Source: an uncultured Flavobacteriales bacterium
Lineage (GTDB): Bacteria > Bacteroidota > Bacteroidia > Flavobacteriales > Crocinitomicaceae
Reading direction: 5' to 3'
DNA length: 28,056 nt
NCBI GenBank assembly: GCA_946480815.1
Contig: CAMLLB010000056.1
Location: forward strand, 1-28,056
In this document: positions 6,700 through 14,541 of the stretch, piece after piece
How the letters are laid out: every line of letters begins with the position of its first letter
Position numbering within the stretch: the first letter of the stretch is position 1
Translations under genes and position numbers: made by a program
Notes under the pieces: model-generated
Database searches by the model: none
What the model was told of the DNA's origin: nothing
What the model saw: only the letters and a program-made list of their open reading frames with translations

Positions 6700-8508
6700 A
6701 TGGCTGAAAGCAATAACAAAATCAAAAAATTCTATAACTGGCTCGTACTGGCAATCATTGTAGGAGTTGTCGTATTCCTGAACATTATCGGAACTTTTCT
6801 TTATTCCAGAATCGATATGACCGAAGACGAACGTTATTCGCTTTCATCCGGTTCTATTGAGTTTTTGGAAAAGATGAAAGAAGATGGCAAGAAAAACAAT
6901 AAAGTCAACCGCTTATACCTGAAGATCTACCTGGAAGGAAAACTTCCTGCTGAAATCAAACGATTCAGAAATGCCGTAGAAGACAAACTATCGGAGTTCA
7001 AGGAAATTGCGGGCGACCGTATTGAATATGAATTCATTGATCCGCTGGAAGGAACTGAAGCCGAGCAAAACAGTTTGTTCCAGATTCTTTACAACAAAGG
7101 GAACGGGATTATTCCCTTAGAAATTGTTTACCAAAAAGACGGTTCTCAAACCCAAATGACCTTGTGGCCTGGTGCTGAAATTGAATACGAAGGTTTTACA
7201 AAAAACTATATTCAGTTATTACCTGGTTCTCCTCAGGGCCAACCTGCACAATTGTCGAAAGAATTCTCTGAAACAACCATTCAAAATTCGATCAATAACC
7301 TGGAGTATATGCTTATCTCCGCGTTGAGAAGAACGATTCAGAAACAAAAACCACGGATTGCTTTCATTGGCGGACATGGAGAATTGCGCTTTGCAGAAAC
7401 ACAACGTGTACGTTCGCTCCTGGAACCTTACTACTCTGTTGAAGATGTGGTTATGAAAGATTCGTTGAAAGCTTTGGACGGATTTACAGGAGCAATCATT
7501 GCAAGACCAAGAACAGCTTATTCGGATAAAGATCTTTACATCCTGGACCAATTTGTCATGCGTGGAGGAAGATTGATGTGTTTCTTTGACAAGTTAACTT
7601 TTCCCCAGGATTCTTTGAACCGAACAGGAATGGTTAGTACCGTACGAACGGAACTCGGTTTGGACAAATTACTCTTCGATTACGGTATCAAGACAAATGA
7701 TAATTATGTCATGGATGTCCGCTGTTCCCCGATCCAAACACCATTTGCAAAACAAAGTTTACTTCCCTGGTTTTTCTATGTTGCAGCAACGCCAACCAAA
7801 CATCCGATTGCGCGGAATATTGAACCGGTAATGCTTCGTTATGTATCACAGATCCAATTGATTCCAGGCGAAAGCAGATTAGTTTCTCCGATCCTGACAA
7901 GCTCAACCAATTCCCGTGTTACTGGGATGGCGCCACTGATAAGTTTGGCAATGCCAATGAATTATGGTAAAGTTCCGATTTTGGCAGACAATCCGACATC
8001 GGAAAATAACAAAATTTGCCTCGCGGGAATGTCAGAAGGAAAATTTGATTCCCACTTCAAAAATCGCCTGACCGATGAATTTGCAAAGAACCCGGAATCC
8101 GGATTCCTTAGCGGAAGTATGGAGGAAGGCAAAGTACTGGTCGTTACGAACGGTTCATTTATTGCCAACTATTACGACTCGATGCCAAGTAAAACAGGTC
8201 AGATGATGTACCGTCCCATTTCATTCAATAACCTGCGTTACGATGAGGTGATGGCCCAAATGCGCATGCAGCCTTTGATCTACGGAAACCAGGAATTTTT
8301 CCAAAACATGGTCGATTATATGATGGGAGACAATTCCGTATTGGACATTCGAAGCAAACAAATTGACATTCATCCGATTGACAAGGAAAAAATCAAGGAT
8401 CAGCGCACGAAGTACATGCTGATCAATGTGGTTTTACCTTCTCTGTTTATTATTTTATTAGCAATTTTATTATTCTACTTGCGTAAACGCCGTTACGCAC
8501 GTTCTTAG
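6700..8508 (+). CDS. gldG: Gliding motility-associated ABC transporter component GldG
   Basis: A 602-residue protein with one N-terminal membrane helix (about residues 15-36), a large extracytoplasmic region and one C-terminal helix (about 573-595) ending in KRRYARS. This is GldG topology. Typical GldG segments are RIDMTEDERYSLSSGS soon after the first helix, RIEYEFIDPLEG, ISALRRTIQKQKPRIAFIGGHGE, and FVMRGGRLMCFFDK. GldG is thought to form a complex with GldF and GldA; its substrate is unknown. It is translationally close to gldF (4 bases) and to the DUF4340 gene (4 bases), so these are probably one transcript. Confidence 0.95.
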   Translation: MAESNNKIKKFYNWLVLAIIVGVVVFLNIIGTFLYSRIDMTEDERYSLSSGSIEFLEKMKEDGKKNNKVNRLYLKIYLEGKLPAEIKRFRNAVEDKLSEFKEIAGDRIEYEFIDPLEGTEAEQNSLFQILYNKGNGIIPLEIVYQKDGSQTQMTLWPGAEIEYEGFTKNYIQLLPGSPQGQPAQLSKEFSETTIQNSINNLEYMLISALRRTIQKQKPRIAFIGGHGELRFAETQRVRSLLEPYYSVEDVVMKDSLKALDGFTGAIIARPRTAYSDKDLYILDQFVMRGGRLMCFFDKLTFPQDSLNRTGMVSTVRTELGLDKLLFDYGIKTNDNYVMDVRCSPIQTPFAKQSLLPWFFYVAATPTKHPIARNIEPVMLRYVSQIQLIPGESRLVSPILTSSTNSRVTGMAPLISLAMPMNYGKVPILADNPTSENNKICLAGMSEGKFDSHFKNRLTDEFAKNPESGFLSGSMEEGKVLVVTNGSFIANYYDSMPSKTGQMMYRPISFNNLRYDEVMAQMRMQPLIYGNQEFFQNMVDYMMGDNSVLDIRSKQIDIHPIDKEKIKDQRTKYMLINVVLPSLFIILLAILLFYLRKRRYARS

Positions 8509-8512
8509 TCAT

Positions 8513-9550
8513 ATGAAAAGAATTATCATCATTATTTTAGGAATCGGGCTTTTAGTGGGATTGGGAATTTTCACTACCCGGCTAATCAGTAAAAAAGGAA
8601 AATCCGATGAGCAGCTTGCGGCTTTCAACTTTGAAATAAAAGATACCGCATCCGTAAACAAAATCATTATTACCGAACCCAACGGTATGGAAATGACCCT
8701 TGTCCGTAACGGAAATGAATGGACAGATGACAAAGGACAATGCGTACAGCCGGTTCAGGTTTTCAATATCCTGGAAGCGCTTTACAATGTGCGTTTCAAA
8801 GGTTATGTTCCTGAAAACTCTATAAAAACGGTTATTAACCGTATTTCTACGATTGGTATTAAAGTCCAGTATTTCCAAAATGACGACTGGAGCAAAACCT
8901 GGTACATCGGAGGATCTACTTCCGACCATCACGGAACCTATATGTTGGTGGAATCTTCAGAAGCCGGAAAAAGCGACTTACCGGTAATTGCGGAGATCAA
9001 AGGAATGAAAGGTATTATTGAGCCGCGTTTCTTCGCTGACCCAAGAAAATGGCAGTGCTCCGGAATTTTCGCTTACCAAATGCAGGAAATTGCTGAAGTG
9101 AATGTCAAGTTCACAGAAAGACCTGACAGAAGCTTCGAGGTTAGAAAAATCAAGAATGACTACCTGGTGAAATACGGAGGCAAATATTTAACCGCTCTTG
9201 ACACCAATATGGTTTACCGTTACCTGTTGAATTTCAAACGAATCAACTTCGAGAATCCGAATTACGAATTGAGTGACAAGCAGTTGGACAGCTTGAAAAG
9301 ATCCAGACCATTCTGTGAATTAAAAGTCCGTACTACAAAAGGAGAAAAGAAAAAATTGAGAATGTTCCGGATCAAAGCAACCGGTGATGCAGAAGTGGAT
9401 GATTTTGGAGATAAGGTAACGTACGATATTAACAGATTCTGGTGTGAACTGCCGGACGGACAGGTTGTTAAATGTCAATACTTCGTCTTTAACCCTTTAA
9501 TTATGGGGCATGTCTATTTTAATCCGAACAGGTACGCAACAACGCAATAG
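8513..9550 (+). CDS. DUF4340-type protein linked to gldFG
   Basis: A 345-residue protein with one N-terminal hydrophobic segment (about residues 4-21, IIIIILGIGLLVGLGIF), so probably anchored with the rest outside the cytoplasm. Then comes a beta-rich region with the DUF4340 pattern: INKIIITEPNG-like strand (VNKIIITEPNG), EWTDDKGQCVQP, VFNILEAL, WYIGGSTSDHHGTYMLVE and IEPRFFADPRKWQCSGIF. DUF4340 genes commonly accompany GldG-like ABC components. The start ATG is 4 bases after the gldG stop, which points to a shared operon and to work in the same envelope complex. The molecular function is unknown. Confidence 0.8.
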   Translation: MKRIIIIILGIGLLVGLGIFTTRLISKKGKSDEQLAAFNFEIKDTASVNKIIITEPNGMEMTLVRNGNEWTDDKGQCVQPVQVFNILEALYNVRFKGYVPENSIKTVINRISTIGIKVQYFQNDDWSKTWYIGGSTSDHHGTYMLVESSEAGKSDLPVIAEIKGMKGIIEPRFFADPRKWQCSGIFAYQMQEIAEVNVKFTERPDRSFEVRKIKNDYLVKYGGKYLTALDTNMVYRYLLNFKRINFENPNYELSDKQLDSLKRSRPFCELKVRTTKGEKKKLRMFRIKATGDAEVDDFGDKVTYDINRFWCELPDGQVVKCQYFVFNPLIMGHVYFNPNRYATTQ

Positions 9551-9613
9551 GTTAATATCTCGTTGAAAACTGTCAGGAAAGAGTTGGAATTTCAAGGATT
9601 CATCGCTTGAATA

Positions 9614-9644
9614 ATTGGTATATTTGTTCTCGTAAATAACCAAT
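9614..9644 (+). promoter_or_regulatory. dnaN promoter overlapped by an inverted repeat
   Basis: TATATTTG at 9619-9626 matches the -7 consensus, 22 bases before the dnaN ATG at 9649. It lies inside an 11-bp inverted repeat: ATTGGT (9614-9619) plus TATTT (9621-9625) pair with AAATA (9634-9638) plus ACCAAT (9639-9644), with one bulged A at 9620. If transcription starts about 7 bases after the box, the RNA holds only the right arm, so this would act as a DNA operator, not an RNA hairpin. That is inference. Confidence 0.5.
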
Positions 9645-9648
9645 CAGT

Positions 9649-10767
9649 ATGAATTTTATCGTATCCAGTACGAATTTACTACGTCATCTTCAAAGCATCA
9701 GCGGTGTTTTAAGTACCAGCAATACCTTGCCGATCCTTGATAACTTTTTGTTCAACATTTCGGACAGTCAATTGATCATTTCTGCTTCCGACCTGGAAAC
9801 AACGATGCAGACAACGATGGAAGTTGAAGCAACAGATTCGGGTAAAGTGGCAATTCCTGCCAAAATGCTTTTGGATGTATTGAAGAATCTTCCGGACCAA
9901 CCGTGTACATTCAAAATCGATACCGCTTCATTCGGAGTTGAGATCGTTTACGACAACGGTAAATCCAAAATGGTTGGATTCAATGGCGAAGAGTTTCCTA
10001 AAACTCCGGGTATCGAAAACAGTACAAGCATTCGCATTTCAGGTGAAATTATTTCAAGCGCGATCAACAAGACACTTTTTGCTGCAGGAAATGATGATTT
10101 ACGTCCCGTAATGAGTGGTATGTATTGCCAGTTCAGTCCATCTGATATTACCTTCGTAGCTACGGATGCGCACAAATTGGTCAGATACCGAAGAACAGAC
10201 GGACAAGCAACCGGTGGATCTGCGTTCATTCTTCCGAAAAAGCCGTTGAATTTGTTGAAATCAAATTTACGCGGTGACGAAGAAGTTCAGGTAGAATATA
10301 CTGATTCAAATGCTATTTTCACCTTCAACGACATCGTCTTGATGTGTCGTTTGATCGACGGGAAATACCCGAACTATGAAGCGGTTATCCCAAAAGAAAA
10401 TCCAAATATCCTGATCGTTGACCGCTTGCAGTTCTTAGGAGCAATTAAGCGCGTTTCGATCTTTGCCAATAAAACAACTCATCAGGTAAAACTGAAAATT
10501 GCAGGAAGTGAATTGAACATTTCTGCCGAGGACCTGGACTTCTCCAACGAAGCAAACGAGCGTCTGACGTGTAACTACGACGGAACGGATATCGAAATTG
10601 CATTCAACAGCCGATTCCTGATGGAAATGTTGAACAACATCGACGCTCCTGAAGTGAAAATTGCCATGAGTGAACCAAGCAGAGCAGGTTTATTGATGCC
10701 AAATACTTCTGATAATGAACACGAAGACATCTTAATGCTGGTGATGCCGGTAATGATAAACAGATAA
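9649..10767 (+). CDS. dnaN: DNA polymerase III beta sliding clamp
   Basis: A 372-residue protein, the normal length for the bacterial beta clamp. It starts MNFIVSSTNLLRHLQSISGV and shows the three-domain repeat: domain 1 to about residue 120, domain 2 to about 245 (FVATDAHKLVRYRR is the conserved central block) and domain 3 to the C-terminus with IAFNSRFLMEMLNNID and the ending LMLVMPVMINR in place of the usual MPMRL. The clamp encircles DNA and holds polymerase and repair enzymes. The gene is monocistronic here, with its own promoter and a strong terminator downstream. It is not beside dnaA or gyrB, so this is not the usual origin cluster. Confidence 0.97.
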   Translation: MNFIVSSTNLLRHLQSISGVLSTSNTLPILDNFLFNISDSQLIISASDLETTMQTTMEVEATDSGKVAIPAKMLLDVLKNLPDQPCTFKIDTASFGVEIVYDNGKSKMVGFNGEEFPKTPGIENSTSIRISGEIISSAINKTLFAAGNDDLRPVMSGMYCQFSPSDITFVATDAHKLVRYRRTDGQATGGSAFILPKKPLNLLKSNLRGDEEVQVEYTDSNAIFTFNDIVLMCRLIDGKYPNYEAVIPKENPNILIVDRLQFLGAIKRVSIFANKTTHQVKLKIAGSELNISAEDLDFSNEANERLTCNYDGTDIEIAFNSRFLMEMLNNIDAPEVKIAMSEPSRAGLLMPNTSDNEHEDILMLVMPVMINR

Positions 10768-10780
10768 AAATCAATACATT

Positions 10781-10820
10781 AAAAACGTAGGGGCAGAAAA
10801 TTTTCTGCCCCTACGTTTTT
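10781..10820. terminator. 40-bp perfect palindrome, bidirectional terminator-like
   Basis: Bases 10781-10800 (AAAAACGTAGGGGCAGAAAA) and 10801-10820 are exact inverse complements with no spacer. In RNA this gives a GC-rich stem of about 16 bp with a T-run after it on either strand, ending dnaN transcription. Such GTAGGGGC...GCCCCTAC palindromes may also be a dispersed element; only one copy is in this window. Confidence 0.85.
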
Positions 10821-10874
10821 CTACACCTTTTTTGGCACGAATTTTATTATCCTCTAATTATAAAATTCAAAGTC

Positions 10875-11600
10875 ATGAAAAAGATCTACTTCACATTCGC
10901 ACTTGTACTTTTAACTTGTACGCTCGCACATGCTTCTGAATTAATTTTGCGAGTTAATAGAAAAGGACAATTTACTGTTAGCGCTTCCAATCAAACGCAA
11001 ACAAACAATTTCAATACGTATCAGTTTTACAACTTGTACAGTGGAAACACACAAGTAAGAGTTGTTGACAAAATGAGTGGTCAGGTGATTTTCAAAAACA
11101 ACGTGAACATTCCTGATAACACTCAATTAGTGGCTGAATTGGATAATTACGGAACACTTACCATTGTTGCAAGCAATCCGCTTGGATACTCAAACGGCGG
11201 ATGGAGCGGAAACGGAAATATAGGAACCGTAAACTATGGGAACAGTAATTACGGTCACAGCCATTGCGGGACTTACCCGAACAATCAGGGTGATGGATAC
11301 TATAACCAGGGACAAAATACAAACAATCAGTATTTCAACCAATTTGTAAGCAGTTTGAGATCCGAAAGTTTTGACAGCAACCGACTTCAAAATGCAAAAG
11401 TATATGCATCACAAATGAACCTATCAGCAAACCAGATCAAAGACATCGCTGCTACATTTACTTTCGACAGCAATCGCTTAGACTGGGCAAAGGCAGCATA
11501 CAACAGCTGTTATGACAAAGGAAACTATTTCTTACTCAGAGAAACCTTCACTTTCTCTTCAAGTTACAGTGACTTACAGGATTATATCAGCGTTCAATAA
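10875..11600 (+). CDS. Secreted DUF4476 domain protein
   Basis: A 241-residue protein with a signal peptide (MKKIYFTFALVLLTCTLAHA, cleavage probably after residue 20). An N-terminal beta-rich segment follows, then a low-complexity linker of about residues 100-157 rich in G, N, Y and S, and a C-terminal DUF4476 domain (about 158-240) with FVSSLRSESFDSNRLQNAK and a second, similar stretch IAATFTFDSNRLDWAKAAYN. The SFDSNRL/FDSNRLD pair suggests internal helical repeats. No sorting domain for type IX secretion is seen, so it is probably periplasmic or outer-membrane associated. Function unknown. Two hairpins follow the stop. Confidence 0.82.
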   Translation: MKKIYFTFALVLLTCTLAHASELILRVNRKGQFTVSASNQTQTNNFNTYQFYNLYSGNTQVRVVDKMSGQVIFKNNVNIPDNTQLVAELDNYGTLTIVASNPLGYSNGGWSGNGNIGTVNYGNSNYGHSHCGTYPNNQGDGYYNQGQNTNNQYFNQFVSSLRSESFDSNRLQNAKVYASQMNLSANQIKDIAATFTFDSNRLDWAKAAYNSCYDKGNYFLLRETFTFSSSYSDLQDYISVQ

Positions 11601-11609
11601 AGCAAACCC

Positions 11610-11690
11610 ATTTTGGTGATTCACCAAAATTTAAATCCAATACCCAATCCGGAATGCCGAATCTCTTCAGGTTCGGCATTTCTATTTTAT
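11610..11690 (+). terminator. Two tandem hairpins after the DUF4476 gene
   Basis: First hairpin: ATTTTGGTGA (11610-11619) and TCACCAAAAT (11621-11630), a near-perfect palindrome. Second hairpin: AATGCCGAA (11653-11661) and TTCGGCATT (11672-11680), a 9-bp perfect stem with a 10-base loop followed by TCTATTTTA. The second is the better intrinsic terminator. Confidence 0.7.
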
Positions 11691-11725
11691 GATAATCCGT
11701 TAACCTTTTAGTTAACTTGGTTATC
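11691..11725 (+). promoter_or_regulatory. Inverted repeat upstream of paaA, possible operator
   Basis: GATAA (11691-11695) and GTTAAC (11699-11704) face GTTAAC (11711-11716) and TTATC (11721-11725), forming a two-part inverted repeat. Its centre is about 90 bases upstream of the paaA -7 box, a distance more typical of an activator site. It could also be chance in AT-rich DNA. No regulator gene such as paaX or paaR lies in the window. Confidence 0.3.
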
Positions 11726-11796
11726 AAAGGCTCGCTTTTTAGAATAAATTCAGAAACACCCAGGCATTATATACCGTTAAATTGACCAAAATTCAC

Positions 11797-11804
11797 TATC
11801 TTTG
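11797..11804 (+). promoter_or_regulatory. -7 box of the paaABCD operon
   Basis: TATCTTTG matches TAnnTTTG and is followed by GGTCTC. It lies 18 bases before the paaA ATG at 11823, giving a short leader. The same TATCTTTGGGTC string occurs before the leader ORF of the adhesin at 14505. No clear -33 element at standard spacing. Confidence 0.6.
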
Positions 11805-11822
11805 GGTCTCATAACTAGCTAT

Positions 11823-12770
11823 ATGAAAGAACAAAATTTAGCCGATCTCGAGGCCGCGTTTAATGAGAAACTAAAGCAGGATATTCGCATTGAGCCGAAA
11901 GACTGGATGCCTGATGCTTATAGAAAAACATTGATCCGTCAGATCTCACAACATGCACATTCTGAAATTGTGGGAATGCTTCCTGAGGGAAACTGGATCA
12001 CACGTGCTCCAAATTTAAGACGTAAAGCTGTTTTATTGGCTAAAGTTCAGGATGAAGCTGGTCATGGGCAATACTTATACAGTGCTATGGAAACGTTGGG
12101 TGCTTCCCGTGAGGAAAGTATCGACGATATGCACACCGGTAAAGCGAAATACTCCTCCATTTTCAATTACCCCACTTTAACCTGGGCCGATATGGGCGCA
12201 GTTGGCTGGTTGGTTGACGGCGCTGCAATTATGAACCAGGTACCATTGTGCAGAACATCTTATGGACCTTATGCGCGTGCAATGGTTCGTATTTGTAAAG
12301 AAGAATCATTTCACCAGCGCCAGGGATACGAAATCATGTGTACGTTGATGAAAGGATCCGAAGAGCAAAAAGCAATGGCTCAGGATGCATTGAACCGTTT
12401 TTGGTGGCCGGCATTGATGATGTTCGGACCAAGCGATGCAGATTCAACTCATACACAGCAATCCATTGATTGGAAGATCAAAAGACATACAAACGACGAA
12501 TTGCGTCAGATGTTTGTTGATGCATCAGTACCCCAGGCTGAATTGATCGGATTGACAATTCCTGATAAGGATTTGAAGTGGAATGAAGAACGAGGTCATT
12601 ACGATTTTGGAGAGATCAATTGGGACGAATTCTGGCAAGTAGTTAGCGGGAACGGACCTTGTAATGCAGAACGTATTGCAACCAGATTAAAAGCAAAAGA
12701 AGAAGGTATGTGGGTCAGAGAGGCTGCAATGGCATACGCGGAAAAGAAAAAAGCAAAAAAAGCATCTTAA
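11823..12770 (+). CDS. paaA: Phenylacetyl-CoA epoxidase catalytic subunit PaaA
   Basis: A 315-residue diiron oxygenase subunit. PaaA epoxidises the ring of phenylacetyl-CoA in the aerobic hybrid phenylacetate pathway, with PaaB, PaaC and PaaD, and electrons from PaaE. Iron-ligand motifs are visible: E48 (HSEIVG), E78-x2-H81 (DEAGHGQY) and E161-x2-H164 ([11 protein letters not shown]). The length and [20 protein letters not shown] are typical of the family. I chose the ATG at 11823; an in-frame TTG at 11802 lies within the -7 box and cannot be transcribed from it. The tail is lysine/alanine-rich. First gene of paaABCD, with paaB 15 bases downstream. Confidence 0.97.
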   Translation: MKEQNLADLEAAFNEKLKQDIRIEPKDWMPDAYRKTLIRQISQHAHSEIVGMLPEGNWITRAPNLRRKAVLLAKVQDEAGHGQYLYSAMETLGASREESIDDMHTGKAKYSSIFNYPTLTWADMGAVGWLVDGAAIMNQVPLCRTSYGPYARAMVRICKEESFHQRQGYEIMCTLMKGSEEQKAMAQDALNRFWWPALMMFGPSDADSTHTQQSIDWKIKRHTNDELRQMFVDASVPQAELIGLTIPDKDLKWNEERGHYDFGEINWDEFWQVVSGNGPCNAERIATRLKAKEEGMWVREAAMAYAEKKKAKKAS

Positions 12771-12785
12771 TATAATCAGAAAAAC

Positions 12786-13073
12786 ATGGCAGGAAAAGAT
12801 TGGCCTCTATGGGAAGTTTTCATCCGAAGTAAAGTAGGTTTGAACCACAAACATGTAGGAAGTATTCACGCAGCAGATGCAGAAATGGCTGTTGAGAACG
12901 CACGCGATGTGTACACCAGACGCAGTGAAGGAATTTCAATTTGGGTAGTTGAATCTTCCCAGGTATTTGCTTCAGATCCTGCTGATTCTGATGCATTGTT
13001 TGAACCGGCTAACAGTAAAATTTACCGTCATCCTACTTTTTATGAAGTTCCGGATGGTGTTGGACACATGTAA
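12786..13073 (+). CDS. paaB: Phenylacetyl-CoA epoxidase subunit PaaB
   Basis: A 95-residue protein matching PaaB in length and sequence: KDWPLWEVFIRSKVGLNHKH near the start, AENARD-type helix (MAVENARDVYTRRSEGISIW) and VVESSQVFASDPADSD. PaaB bridges PaaAC units in the epoxidase complex and has no metal site. It follows paaA by 15 bases. A palindromic repeat of about 80 bases separates it from paaC, an unusual break in an otherwise compact operon. Confidence 0.96.
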   Translation: MAGKDWPLWEVFIRSKVGLNHKHVGSIHAADAEMAVENARDVYTRRSEGISIWVVESSQVFASDPADSDALFEPANSKIYRHPTFYEVPDGVGHM

Positions 13074-13077
13074 GATT

Positions 13078-13161
13078 GATTTTAAGACAATAAGATTTTA
13101 AGACTTCAGGACTTCAATAAATTCCAGTCTTAACATCCTAAGGTCTTAATATCCTAAAATC
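13078..13161. repeat. Imperfect palindromic intergenic repeat, family A copy 2, inside the paa operon
   Basis: The 93-base gap between paaB and paaC holds GATTTTAAGAC-like units on the left and their inverse (GTCTTAACATCCTAAG, GTCTTAATATCCTAAAATC) on the right. It shares an exact 11-mer (13143-13153) and an inverted exact 14-mer (13101-13114) with the copy at 2379-2479. Internal subunits of about 15 bases (TTAGGATATTAAGAC variants) repeat within each arm. It may cause partial termination or mRNA processing between paaB and paaC. Confidence 0.75.
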
Positions 13162-13166
13162 AAAAT

Positions 13167-13916
13167 ATGAACAACTTATTTACATATACATTACGTATCG
13201 CTGATGATAGCTTGATCCTGGGGCAACGCCTTTCTGAATGGTGTGGTCACGGACCGATTATCGAGGAAGACATTGCTTTAACCAATATTGCCCTGGATTT
13301 AATCGGGCAAGCAACCAGTTTACTGGAATATGCAGCTCAGGTTGAAAACAAAGGAAGAAGTGCTGACGACCTGGCTTTCTTACGGTTTGAAAATCAGTAC
13401 TTCAATACCCAGTTGGTTGAACAAAAAAACGGAGATTTTGCCGTTACAATTGTTCGTCAATGGATTTTTGACACCTTCAGACTTCCGTTTTATGAAGCTC
13501 TGCAACATTCATCCGACAAGCAACTTGCAGCTGTTGCAGAAAAATCGCTGAAAGAAACCAAGTACCATTGGAAACATTCATCAGAATGGATGATTCGTAT
13601 GGGAGACGGGACTGAGGAATCGAACAAAAGAGTGACTGATGCCCTGAATTTATTGTGGAAATTTTCAGATGAATTATTTTACATGGACGATGTGGATAAA
13701 GAACTGATTTCACAAGGAATCGCTATTGACCTGGAAACATTACGTCCGGCATTCAATGAGCGGATTCAATTCGTATTACAACAAGCGACATTACAACTTC
13801 CGGATTCCAAATGGAAATTAAGCGGCGGAAGATTGGGACGACATACGGAACATTTTGGTCATTTACTTGCAGAAATGCAATACATGCAACGCGCATATCC
13901 AAATATGGAATGGTAA
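13167..13916 (+). CDS. paaC: Phenylacetyl-CoA epoxidase structural subunit PaaC
   Basis: A 249-residue ferritin-like protein, the normal PaaC length. It includes GQRLSEWCGHGPIIEEDIAL near the start, ALDLIGQATSLLEYAA, DDLAFLR, WIFDTFRLPFYEAL and KSLKETKYHWKHSSEWMIRMGDGTEES, all PaaC landmarks. PaaC pairs with PaaA to form the core and is regarded as structural, not catalytic. Its stop overlaps the start of paaD (ATG at 13910, TAA at 13914-13916), indicating translational coupling. Confidence 0.96.
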   Translation: MNNLFTYTLRIADDSLILGQRLSEWCGHGPIIEEDIALTNIALDLIGQATSLLEYAAQVENKGRSADDLAFLRFENQYFNTQLVEQKNGDFAVTIVRQWIFDTFRLPFYEALQHSSDKQLAAVAEKSLKETKYHWKHSSEWMIRMGDGTEESNKRVTDALNLLWKFSDELFYMDDVDKELISQGIAIDLETLRPAFNERIQFVLQQATLQLPDSKWKLSGGRLGRHTEHFGHLLAEMQYMQRAYPNMEW

Positions 13917-14398
13917 ATGAAACTGCCATATGGAATTATTTAGAAGAAGTACCGGATCCAGAAGTTCCGGTACTTTCGGTTATTGACCTGGGGATTGTCC
14001 GGGCTGTAAAGGTTATTTCAGAAAAAGAAGTTGAAGTGACGATTACTCCCACCTATTCAGGTTGTCCGGCCATGAATTACATTGAAAAGAATATCAAGGA
14101 AGTTCTTATGGAAAAAGGCATTGAAACGGTTCGTTTTCACACAGTCCTTTCACCGGCATGGACTACCGATTGGATGAGTGAAGCAGGTAAAGAAAAGTTA
14201 TTGGCTTATGGAATTGCTCCTCCGGTAAATGAGGTCGACAAATTAATTTTATTTGGGGATTCTCCGGTTGTTAAATGCCCTCAATGCCATTCTGAAAACA
14301 CCAAAATGTTAAGCCAATTCGGAAGTACAGCCTGTAAAGCTTTGTACCAATGCAATGATTGTTTGGAGCCTTTTGATTATTTCAAATGCCTGAGATAA
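13910..14398 (+). CDS. paaD: Phenylacetyl-CoA epoxidase maturation protein PaaD
   Basis: A 162-residue protein. The N-terminal part is a MIP18/DUF59 domain (EEVPDPEVPVLSVIDLGIV, residues 12-30; TPTYSGCPAM with C52). The C-terminal part is a zinc-ribbon-like module: C123-x2-C126, C142, and C148-x2-C151. PaaD is thought to help assemble or maintain the epoxidase metal centre. I chose the ATG at 13910; the longer frame from 13811 runs antigenically in another frame through paaC and its first 33 residues lack family resemblance. Last gene of the cluster; paaE is not here but at 23.7 kb. Confidence 0.95.
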   Translation: MVNETAIWNYLEEVPDPEVPVLSVIDLGIVRAVKVISEKEVEVTITPTYSGCPAMNYIEKNIKEVLMEKGIETVRFHTVLSPAWTTDWMSEAGKEKLLAYGIAPPVNEVDKLILFGDSPVVKCPQCHSENTKMLSQFGSTACKALYQCNDCLEPFDYFKCLR

Positions 14399-14434
14399 AG
14401 TTCAAAAATTAAACAGTTTTAACCAATGTGTTAT

Positions 14435-14461
14435 TTGTAAGTTACGCTTCGTAACTTACAA
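14435..14461. terminator. Perfect hairpin after paaD
   Basis: TTGTAAGTTACG (14435-14446) and CGTAACTTACAA (14450-14461) form a 12-bp perfect stem with a CTT loop, 36 bases after the paaD stop. There is no T-tract after it on the + strand, so it may protect the mRNA 3' end or be a weak terminator. Confidence 0.55.
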
Positions 14462-14504
14462 TATTCAACTAGTACATTATCAAATATTTATTACCATAAA
14501 TCCG

Positions 14505-14512
14505 TATCTTTG
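14505..14512 (+). promoter_or_regulatory. -7 box for the leader ORF/adhesin/PorP operon
   Basis: TATCTTTG, followed by GGTCGATT, matches TAnnTTTG. The predicted start near 14519 leaves about 23 bases before the leader ORF (14542) and 160 bases before the adhesin ATG (14679). The string TATCTTTGGGTC is identical to that of the paaA promoter. Confidence 0.55.
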
Positions 14513-14541
14513 GGTCGATTAAAATTAATCGACTGTACATT

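Noticed and set aside
9649..10767. Chromosome origin near dnaN
   Set aside because: No dnaA, recF or gyrB gene is beside it and no cluster of DnaA boxes (TTATCCACA-type) was seen.
11802..11822. Longer paaA start at a TTG
   Set aside because: The TTG is inside the TATCTTTG -7 box, so it would not be transcribed; the ATG at 11823 fits the family start.
2379..13161. Possible CRISPR array from repeated AT-rich words
   Set aside because: The words are palindromic, unevenly spaced and lack regular unique spacers; there are no cas genes.
13811..13909. 33-residue N-terminal extension of PaaD
   Set aside because: It overlaps paaC in another frame and is unlike PaaD; the ATG at 13910 gives a normal length and an overlapping stop/start junction.
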